Shown in pieces: positions 31,006 through 36,393 of a DNA stretch of 36,393 nt. The position numbers were made by a program, and so were the translations under genes. The DNA is taken from assembly GCA_946406435.1 (NCBI GenBank), contig CAMJKP010000031.1, forward strand, positions 1 to 36,393. The letters are read 5' to 3'. The DNA comes from an uncultured Prevotellaceae bacterium (GTDB lineage: Bacteria; Bacteroidota; Bacteroidia; Bacteroidales; Bacteroidaceae). The notes below the pieces were generated by a model. It searched no databases and had not been told where the DNA came from. It saw nothing but the letters and a program-made list of their open reading frames with translations. Positions within the stretch are counted from its first letter, which is position 1, and the number at the start of each line of letters is the position of its first letter.

Positions 31006-32382
31006 TCATTTCTTGCTATGCTCGTATTCCTCGTACTCAGCAATCTCTCTTTCTGCTACGTGTGCAAGACCATAGTGCTCGTCGTGCTGTGAGATGTCAA
31101 GACCGATATGCTCGCTCTTCTCGCTAACACGCATTGGGATGAAGTGGTCGATAAGCCAATAGCCGAAATAGCTCATTATGAACGTATAAACGATAACCAC
31201 AACGATTGCAAGGAGGTGGTAAAGGAATATCACAAAACCTTCCCAAGTACCTGCTATAAGACCTTCCTGAATGAAGATGCCCGTCAGAACAGTACCGAAT
31301 ATACCGCCAGTTCCGTGTGTTGGGAATACGTCGAGCGCATCGTCCACATTTGTCTTGCTTCCCCAGTAAACGGCTGTGTTACAGATAAGGGTTATTATGA
31401 ATGAGATAAAAATACTCTGGCCAACAGTAACGTAACCTGCAGAAGGCGTTATTGCCACAAGACCTACTACACAACCGATAGCTGCACCCATAGCACTTGG
31501 CTTACGACCTTTGAGACAGTCGAAGAATATCCAAGTCATCATAGCCACACCTGATGCTGTGGTGGTGTTGAGGAATGCCTTAACTGCCTGTCCGTCAGCA
31601 TGAAGAGAACTTCCTGCGTTGAAGCCGAACCAACCTAACCAGAGCATAGCCGCACCAAGGAGAACGAATGGGATATTAGCAGGTTCGGAGTTGCGTGTTG
31701 AAGCGCGTCTGCGACCTAAAAAGATAGCTCCTGCAAGGGCTGCTATACCTGATGAAGCGTGCACCACGATACCTCCGGCAAAGTCAACAACTCCCCACTT
31801 CAGGAAAAGTCCGTCAGGATGCCAAGTCATGTGTGCAAGCGGACAATAGATTACCACAAAGAAGAAGAGCATGAACCAAAGGTAACCGGAGAAACGTACA
31901 CGCTCAGCAAATGATCCGGTGATAAGTGAAGGCGTTATGATTGCGAACTTCATCTGGAATAGGGCGAAGAGTGCCAAAGGTATTGTCGCACCTCCCATGA
32001 TATGTCCCGTAGGAGTGGTGTAAACATCTCCGCCTACGTTCTGGAACATCAAGAATGTCAACGGATTACCTACAACTCCACCAATATCGTCGCCGAAAGC
32101 AAGACTGAATCCGAATGCCACCCAGAGAACGGAGATAAGTCCCATAGCAATAAAACTCTGCAACATAGTGGAGATCACGTTTCGTGCTCCCACCATACCA
32201 CCATAGAAGAATGACAATCCTGGTGTCATCATCAATACGAAGATGGTTGCTGTGATGAGCCACGCAACATCAGCCCCGTCAATCTTCGACATATCACACT
32301 CGAACGAAGGTTCGCCAGCGAATAAACCGCCAATAGCGATAATGACCATCATGGTCATGAGGATAATCCAACGCTTTTTCAT
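31006..32382 (-). CDS. amt: Ammonium transporter
   Basis: 458 residues. An N-terminal hydrophobic leader (MKKRWIILMTMMVIIAIGG) is followed by eleven membrane helices typical of Amt/Mep/Rh channels. The twin-histidine pore residues are present (AHMTWHPDG and DVFPTHGTGGIFGT), as is the gate region FFYGGMVGARNVIST. The C-terminal cytoplasmic tail is long and rich in Glu, His and Tyr (EREIAEYEEYEHSKK). It carries ammonium across the inner membrane. A PII gene usually sits beside amt; none is seen here. It has its own promoter (CTTG-N20-TAACTTTG) and a GC hairpin after the stop. Confidence 0.96.
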   Translation of the reverse strand: MKKRWIILMTMMVIIAIGGLFAGEPSFECDMSKIDGADVAWLITATIFVLMMTPGLSFFYGGMVGARNVISTMLQSFIAMGLISVLWVAFGFSLAFGDDIGGVVGNPLTFLMFQNVGGDVYTTPTGHIMGGATIPLALFALFQMKFAIITPSLITGSFAERVRFSGYLWFMLFFFVVIYCPLAHMTWHPDGLFLKWGVVDFAGGIVVHASSGIAALAGAIFLGRRRASTRNSEPANIPFVLLGAAMLWLGWFGFNAGSSLHADGQAVKAFLNTTTASGVAMMTWIFFDCLKGRKPSAMGAAIGCVVGLVAITPSAGYVTVGQSIFISFIITLICNTAVYWGSKTNVDDALDVFPTHGTGGIFGTVLTGIFIQEGLIAGTWEGFVIFLYHLLAIVVVIVYTFIMSYFGYWLIDHFIPMRVSEKSEHIGLDISQHDEHYGLAHVAEREIAEYEEYEHSKK

Positions 32383-32458
32383 AACTTTTGCTTGTTTTCT
32401 CTTTTATTTGTGTTAAGTTTACTGTGCTTTTGCTTTCAAAATGTCTTGAAATCGGGTG

Positions 32459-32490
32459 CAAAGTTAGACAAAATGCTACAAGCATACAAG
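32459..32490 (-). promoter_or_regulatory. Promoter of amt
   Basis: Minus-strand CTTG (32487-32490), 20 nt, TAACTTTG (32459-32466). Leader about 75 nt. Confidence 0.68.
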
Positions 32491-32685
32491 GGATAATAGC
32501 AAAAAGTAAATATATAAATCTTTGTGGTGATATTTTGTCTGGTATTAAATCTATTTTAGTTATAAATTGTAATGTAAAAATGTAAAAATGCTTACAATTT
32601 GTAATCAAGGGCGTGTCGCGTTGTTTTGTATATGTGATATGGAGAAATGAAAAGTAAACCCAAGAAATGCCTCGTATCTTCCTCC

Positions 32686-32817
32686 GTTCATCCTCCTATG
32701 TACCTTCGCTCTTCCTCCGTACCAAAGTCGGTGCAAAGTCGGTGCAAAGTCGGTGGGGGATGGGAGTTTCATCGAGTTTGGTACGGAGGAAGAGCGAAGG
32801 ATTATGGGAGGATGAAC
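32686..32817. repeat. Inverted repeat with perfect 24-nt arms and triplicated loop unit
   Basis: The inner arms at 32703-32726 and 32777-32800 are perfect reverse complements (CCTTCGCTCTTCCTCCGTAC then CAAA). The outer arms at 32686-32700 and 32803-32817 match at 13 of 15. AAAGTCGGTGC is repeated three times at 32724-32756. It lies in the 556-nt gap between amt and the lipoprotein gene. Confidence 0.92.
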
Positions 32818-32866
32818 AGACCATGAAATATAGTAAATCCTCATTTAATGTGAATTTAGAGAATAT

Positions 32867-32916
32867 AAAAATTCCCACACAGCCAAGGATGAGACTCGAT
32901 TGTGTGGGATTTTTTG
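32867..32916. terminator. Bidirectional terminator
   Basis: AAAAAT-TCCCACACA (32867-32881) pairs with TGTGTGGGA-TTTTTT (32901-32915). It ends the minus-strand gene at 32939 and has U-runs on both strands. Confidence 0.8.
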
Positions 32917-32938
32917 TTTAAAAAAGTGGAATGACAGG

Positions 32939-33481
32939 TTACTGGTATTTGATGTTTCTATCAAATTTACCATCTTTGTCTTTTATGGTAATCCATTTAT
33001 TGTATAATTTCTTTTCGCGAATTTCATCCCATGAATAAATCTTTGCATCTTTAAATTTTATTAGAAAGAAATATTCGGTGTCTGTATTATTGAATAGATA
33101 CAACTCATTAACTGGAAATATAGAGTCTGGGTATATTGTCATATATTCCCTCTCCATTCTTGCTTGTTCTGTTGGGGTAATGACTATTTCATGTCCATTA
33201 TCATATGTTGTCATATTGATGTTGCTGTTATTGTTACGAAGAATACTATCTATTGATGCAAGTAATGGTGCTTTGGACTTTATATCAACATGATATATAT
33301 ATCTAAACCATATACTATCAATATTGTCATAGTCAGAAATCCCGACAAATAATGTGTCATTTGTGCAATTTTTGAATTGTTCCACATATACGCAATCCAT
33401 TGCTGGTATGCAAGACGATAAATAACAAATAATTACCGAGAAGCCTACTAATATATTCCTGTATTTTTTACTGATTTTCAT
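32939..33481 (-). CDS. Small lipoprotein of unknown function (180 aa)
   Basis: 180 residues. The signal has lipobox LSSC (Cys24). The mature part is rich in Asn, Asp and Tyr (VEQFKNCTNDTLFVGISDYDNIDSIWFRY). I do not recognise a family. The gene is AT-rich compared with its neighbours upstream of 32400, which may mean transfer. It is preceded by a consensus promoter almost identical to that of the next lipoprotein gene and is followed by a strong terminator, so it is transcribed alone. Confidence 0.75.
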   Translation of the reverse strand: MKISKKYRNILVGFSVIICYLSSCIPAMDCVYVEQFKNCTNDTLFVGISDYDNIDSIWFRYIYHVDIKSKAPLLASIDSILRNNNSNINMTTYDNGHEIVITPTEQARMEREYMTIYPDSIFPVNELYLFNNTDTEYFFLIKFKDAKIYSWDEIREKKLYNKWITIKDKDGKFDRNIKYQ

Positions 33482-33545
33482 AATGCTTTTTCTTTGGTTG
33501 TATTTTCTGGGTTGGAAAATAGTATTCTGATTCTTTTACTGTCGG

Positions 33546-33576
33546 CAAAGGTAAACAAAAATCCTAATATCACAAA
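33546..33576 (-). promoter_or_regulatory. Twin promoter 1
   Basis: Minus-strand TTTG (33573-33576), 19 nt, TACCTTTG (33546-33553). The spacer reads TGATATTAGGATTTTTGTT and matches twin promoter 2 at 18 of 19 positions. Confidence 0.75.
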
Positions 33577-33603
33577 GGAAATTCTTGAAAAACGCAGATG
33601 TTT

Positions 33604-34020
33604 CTAACAACCGCATTGGCCGATAAAAGGAAAACTAACAGTTTCTCCTTTCGTGTTTTTGACGCTTATTTTGCCTTTGAGGGTGTAAGATTCATCGCCT
33701 GTGTCTTTTTGGGAGGAGATTTCTATTGTGGCAGAATATGAATCGTTTGAATACTCCATTTCCTTTCCTGAATCTTTCTTCAATAAAAGAAGTTCCATTT
33801 TGCCATTTATTTTCATATATGTCTGTTGGGCAAAATCATTAACCATGATATATCGATTGTTAGACATATCATCTTTGTTCAAATAAAATTCACAAGAACC
33901 TCCGTCTATTTCTTGTGGATATTCCGTGAATGGTTCCACTTTGAATGAGCCACTATTGTTTTGTGTGCATGCAAGCAAAGGTATGGCTAATAAAATTAAT
34001 AATGTCTTTATTGTTTTCAT
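33604..34020 (-). CDS. Small lipoprotein of unknown function (138 aa)
   Basis: 138 residues from the ATG at 34018-34020; an in-frame ATG at 34078-34080 is rejected because the promoter lies in between. Lipobox LLAC, Cys18. The mature domain is beta-rich (GGSCEFYLNKDDMSNNRYIMVNDFAQQTYMKINGK, then SYTLKGKISVKNTKGETVSFPFIGQCGC). The Cys pair at the C-terminus (QCGC) may form a disulfide or bind metal. Family not recognised. It shares a near-identical promoter with the lipoprotein gene downstream. Confidence 0.75.
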   Translation of the reverse strand: MKTIKTLLILLAIPLLACTQNNSGSFKVEPFTEYPQEIDGGSCEFYLNKDDMSNNRYIMVNDFAQQTYMKINGKMELLLLKKDSGKEMEYSNDSYSATIEISSQKDTGDESYTLKGKISVKNTKGETVSFPFIGQCGC

Positions 34021-34052
34021 TATGAAATTATTCCGTATGCTGATTTTGCTTG

Positions 34053-34083
34053 CAAAAATAGACAAAAATCCTAATATCACAAA
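34053..34083 (-). promoter_or_regulatory. Twin promoter 2
   Basis: Minus-strand TTTG (34080-34083), 19 nt (TGATATTAGGATTTTTGTC), TATTTTTG (34053-34060). Full consensus match; leader about 26 nt. Confidence 0.78.
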
Positions 34084-34147
34084 GGGAATATGGTAAAAAA
34101 CTTACAGGAATGATAATCTTTGCATAAACATCTGTATACAAAACAAT

Positions 34148-34175
34148 GGTTGCGTGCCGTTTCCGACACGCAACC
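34148..34175 (-). terminator. Terminator of the 34227-34979 gene
   Basis: GGTTGCGTG (34148-34156) pairs perfectly with CACGCAACC (34167-34175). On the minus strand it is followed by ATTGTTTTGT. Confidence 0.7.
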
Positions 34176-34226
34176 TGAGAATTTTAGTTTTAAAAGTCAA
34201 GTATGTGTAAAATTCTCAGTTCCTTT

Positions 34227-34979
34227 TTATTGGTTAAACCATTGCAACGGGTGTTTCTTCTCTATCTTCAAGAATGTGTTGTATTCTTTATTCCTGTGTG
34301 ACTCTCTGAAAATGAGCACGACAAGCGAGAGAATAATGATAAATGAGAAAATCCCGAAGGTATATATTGGCAGAATCCCATTATTTAGTACCGAATATAT
34401 GAGAAATGCCACAGCTGCAACGCCTATACCTATATTTATATTCTTACTCAGATACTTGTTCTTTGTTAATCTTGCTCTTATTACGTTAGGATTCAAGTCT
34501 TTTCTTGATTTTGTATTGGTGAAATTCTCCAGGAATTTCTTATTGAGAACGAAAGGCCTTTCTTGGGTTTGGCTTGCTGTCTTGTCCTGTCCCTCTACAT
34601 ACAGCTTTACCTTTTCGATAGAGTCAAACATCGACTCCTCTATGCAGTTCTCGTTTAGCATTATCGCATATTCATTCGTTCCGTCAACTTGCAATACCAG
34701 CACCTTATTATCATAATATACGGGCTTGAGCATATAGGTGTAAGATTCGATATCCTCGATGATAAGCGATGTATTCTGCTCGATATATTCCCATTTTGTC
34801 TTGGTAACCTTGCCATTATGTGAAATAATCAGCGTTCCGTCTTCTTGGAAGATATACACTTCTTTTACGTTCTCATCGTTGAATATAATCCACGACCTAC
34901 TGCACAAAATCGTCTTTGCATCCAGAGCATAGCTCCAGTTCCTGATTCCCTTAGGTATGTTCAGCTTAAATGTCTTCAT
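34227..34979 (-). CDS. Membrane protein of unknown function (250 aa)
   Basis: 250 residues, no signal peptide. The first 180 residues look like a cytoplasmic beta-rich domain (WSYALDAKTILCSRSWIIFND, EVYIFQEDGTLIISHNGKVTKTKWEYI, YYDNKVLVLQVDGTNEYAIML). Two membrane helices follow (about residues 182-201 and 202-226), then a charged tail (HRNKEYNTFLKIEKKHPLQWFNQ). I do not recognise the family. The WEY...SLIIED..YTYMLKPVYYDN pattern may be a carbohydrate- or lipid-binding fold, but this is a guess. It has its own promoter (TTTG-N20-TAATTTTG) and terminator. It is divergent from the DUF2807 gene. Confidence 0.75.
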   Translation of the reverse strand: MKTFKLNIPKGIRNWSYALDAKTILCSRSWIIFNDENVKEVYIFQEDGTLIISHNGKVTKTKWEYIEQNTSLIIEDIESYTYMLKPVYYDNKVLVLQVDGTNEYAIMLNENCIEESMFDSIEKVKLYVEGQDKTASQTQERPFVLNKKFLENFTNTKSRKDLNPNVIRARLTKNKYLSKNINIGIGVAAVAFLIYSVLNNGILPIYTFGIFSFIIILSLVVLIFRESHRNKEYNTFLKIEKKHPLQWFNQ

Positions 34980-35057
34980 CTTATTGTCCTGCTGTTATCC
35001 CACGTTTCGTAGTCAATTACGAATTACTTACAGTATCTGATATGTTTATCTGAAATG

Positions 35058-35089
35058 CAAAATTATACATTTATTTTCATATTCGCAAA
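35058..35089 (-). promoter_or_regulatory. Promoter of the 250-aa membrane protein gene
   Basis: Minus-strand TTTG (35086-35089), 20 nt, TAATTTTG (35058-35065). The TTTG lies inside the first GCAAATATTTTGC dyad. Confidence 0.68.
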
Positions 35090-35118
35090 TATTTTGCAAG
35101 TTTTCTGCAAATATTTGC
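35085..35118. promoter_or_regulatory. Pair of GCAAATATTTGC dyads (possible operator)
   Basis: GCAAATATTTTGC (35085-35097) and the perfect 12-bp palindrome GCAAATATTTGC (35107-35118), 22 nt apart, about two helical turns. They overlap the -33 box of the minus-strand promoter. Confidence 0.45.
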
Positions 35119-35232
35119 ATGAAATTGTTACTGCTATATTTTTTGATATATGTAAATGAGCTTTTTCGCTAGATTTTGCGGACTCTCGAATGAGGGGTTA
35201 TTGCTTGTTTTGGATAATTTTTCAAGAAAAAC

Positions 35233-35264
35233 GTTGCTGATATGAAAATAATTGTATATCTTTG
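35233..35264 (+). promoter_or_regulatory. Promoter of DUF2807 gene
   Basis: GTTG (35233-35236), 20 nt, TATCTTTG (35257-35264). Leader about 30 nt. Confidence 0.65.
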
Positions 35265-35300
35265 CACTCGTCAAACAAAAAATAGACATAAACCTAAAAA

Positions 35301-36134
35301 ATGAATATTATGAATAAGACAAAAACATTTATTGCGATAGCTCTGTTTTCTGTTGGAATTACCTGTTTTGCAACTGGTAGTGGTGAGGCTATGCCTGAAA
35401 TGTCAACTATGATGGCTTCAAAGAAGGTTAAGCCTGTTACCGTAGAACGTAACTGCTCTACATTCACATCAATTGAAAATAAGACTCCATGTAATGTGTT
35501 CTACAAGCAGGGTGAGACTATCAAGGTCTCTATCGTTGCTCCACAGGATCAGACTGACAAGATCAATACTTATGTGGAAAATGGGGTTCTTGTGATAGAA
35601 ATGGAAGATAACACATTTATCAAAGACACCAAGAATGTAAAGATTAATGTTGAGTCTCCTTCGCTCGAATCTGTATCTATTGCAGGTTCTGGTAACATTA
35701 CTGTTCAGAGTCCTCTCAATACCTCAGGTAAGGATTTGTCTGTGTCTGTGAAGGGTAGTGGAATCATCAAGACAAAGAAGGTTGAGTGTAATGAAATTAC
35801 AGCCAGCATTAGTGGTAGCGGTAATGTTGAGATAGGTGAATTGCAGGCTTCTTCTGCTCAGGTTGAGGTTAACGGAAGTGGTAACGTTGAATATAACGGC
35901 ATGAAGATCAGCAAGAAGCTGGAAGCTACTATCAACGGATCTGGAAATGTTGCGATAAACGGTAAGGTGGATGTCGTTAATGTTGAAGTTCGCGGAAGTG
36001 GTAACTTGACAGGTAAGGTTGATTGCGATAACGTGACTGCTACCATTAAGGGGAGTGGAGACGTTAAGCTCTCAGGTGATATCAAAGCTCATTATACTAC
36101 CGTAACTGGTTCGGGAAGGGTTACGATTAAGTAA
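35301..36134 (+). CDS. DUF2807 (head GIN domain) secreted protein
   Basis: 277 residues (or start at 35310, MNKTKTF). Signal peptide MNKTKTFIAIALFSVGITCFA. The mature part is the DUF2807 / putative auto-transporter adhesin head GIN domain, a beta-helix with repeated 'GSGN' turns: SIAGSGNITVQ, SVKGSGIIKTK, SISGSGNVEIG, EVNGSGNVEYN, TINGSGNVAIN, EVRGSGNLTGK, TIKGSGDVKLS, TVTGSGRVTIK. Proteins of this family are envelope-associated in Bacteroidota; the role is unknown, and adhesion is a family-name guess. It is transcribed from its own promoter. Its stop is followed directly by the terminator-like repeat shared with the convergent SpoU gene. Confidence 0.9.
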   Translation: MNIMNKTKTFIAIALFSVGITCFATGSGEAMPEMSTMMASKKVKPVTVERNCSTFTSIENKTPCNVFYKQGETIKVSIVAPQDQTDKINTYVENGVLVIEMEDNTFIKDTKNVKINVESPSLESVSIAGSGNITVQSPLNTSGKDLSVSVKGSGIIKTKKVECNEITASISGSGNVEIGELQASSAQVEVNGSGNVEYNGMKISKKLEATINGSGNVAINGKVDVVNVEVRGSGNLTGKVDCDNVTATIKGSGDVKLSGDIKAHYTTVTGSGRVTIK

Positions 36135-36214
36135 GACCCTCTAAATCCCCCTTAAAGGGGGACTTTTTGACTTCCGGCTCTCCCCCTTTAATGGGGGAGC
36201 GGGGAGAGGGTCTT
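36135..36214. terminator. Nested inverted repeat shared by two convergent genes
   Basis: AGACCCTCT (36136-36144) pairs with AGAGGGTCT (36206-36214). Inside are CCCCCTTAAAGGGGG and CTCCCCCTTTAATGGGGGAG. It begins at the DUF2807 stop codon. The SpoU stop and its last codons (about SPLPH) lie inside it, so the repeat supplies that protein's C-terminus. Confidence 0.8.
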
Positions 36215-36393
36215 TCTCTGCCTTACCGCCTCATACAATAATATCGCGGCACTTACAGAAACATTCAGCGAATCCGTTATTCCGAGCATCGGTATTCGAA
36301 TATGGGCATCGGCTGCTTTGCGCCAGATGTCAGTCAATCCTGTGGCTTCTGTTCCCATAACGATAGCCGTACCGCGTTTCATGTCGGTATCAT
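36188..36393 (-). CDS. SpoU/TrmH-family RNA methyltransferase, C-terminal part
   Basis: The frame is open to the window edge, so the 5' end is outside. 67 codons are visible. The SPOUT motifs are clear: GTAIVMGTEATGLTDIWRKAA (motif 2), IRIPMLGITDSLNVSVSAAILLYEAVRQR (motif 3, with N-V-S-V-S-A-A). It methylates ribose in tRNA or rRNA using S-adenosylmethionine; the target cannot be told from this part. The last residues (SPLPH) are encoded by the shared inverted repeat. Confidence 0.9.
   Translation of the reverse strand, partial: DTDMKRGTAIVMGTEATGLTDIWRKAADAHIRIPMLGITDSLNVSVSAAILLYEAVRQRKTLSPLPH

Noticed and set aside
34120..34716. 198-residue plus-strand open frame
   Set aside because: Antisense to the 250-aa membrane protein, which has a consensus promoter and terminator. 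The plus frame has no promoter.
1..36393. tRNA, rRNA, insertion sequence or prophage genes
   Set aside because: I saw no cloverleaf-like tRNA, rRNA signature, transposase, integrase or capsid protein in any frame. This was by eye; a tRNAscan or Rfam run would be decisive.

Overview
The window looks like chromosomal DNA of a Prevotella/Segatella-type member of the Bacteroidota. The evidence is: promoters of the TTTG-N19/20-TAnnTTTG type in front of most genes; a SusC-type N-terminal domain with a DVVVIGYGTKKK end; BspA-type leucine-rich repeats; short secreted proteins with 'IYDLNG...LPRGVYIVK' tails; and the long single-chain PurL. The species assignment is inference. I saw no rRNA, tRNA, CRISPR array, transposase or phage gene.

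Layout. 1-1083: 3' part of a DUF4139 protein carrying an inserted SusC-like domain. 1440-7646 (minus): a five-gene efflux operon (TolC, HlyD-like lipoprotein, fused double ABC ATPase, two ABC-2 permeases), with a divergent AraC-type regulator at 8062-8967. 9310-10749: BspA-like LRR protein. 10750-13447: about 2.7 kb with no credible gene, packed with hairpins, iterated short units and long palindromes. 13448-15903: thrS and a NifX/NifB-like protein. 16020-16544: a YoeB-type toxin/antitoxin pair whose toxin has an early stop codon. 16809-21237: two translationally coupled secreted proteins, then a LytS/LytTR two-component system. 21370-26713 (minus): SGNH hydrolase, a DUF4468-like protein, a PD40/CxxCH lipoprotein and a DUF6057-like membrane protein. 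26856-32382 (minus): purL and amt. 32939-34979 (minus): two small lipoproteins with twin promoters and a membrane protein of unknown function. 35301-36134: DUF2807 (GIN) protein. 36188-36393: C-terminus of a SpoU-type RNA methyltransferase.

The main unusual signal is non-coding. Nearly every intergenic gap holds an inverted repeat whose arms are built from tandem 8-14 nt units, and each locus tends to use a different unit. Examples are GAATTAGA, GTGAATA, AAGGAGTACA, TGATAACTA, ATGGTCAA and AATTGAAAA. One copy (78 nt, 26 codons) sits in frame inside the PD40 lipoprotein gene. A degenerate copy of another repeat family seems to encode a proline-rich loop in the histidine kinase. Several stop codons lie in or next to such repeats. 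Two elements at 12076-12236 and 12334-12509 share one plan (three iterons, a CACCC box, an AT-rich palindrome, a GGGTG box, three inverted iterons) although their iterons and central palindromes differ. These are the best candidates for something undescribed.

How the genes work together: the AraC protein probably controls the divergent efflux operon. The LytS/LytTR pair sits directly behind the secreted beta-helix gene and may respond to or control surface functions. PurL and Amt are housekeeping nitrogen and purine functions. The other surface and lipoprotein genes are accessory envelope functions typical of gut and oral Prevotella.
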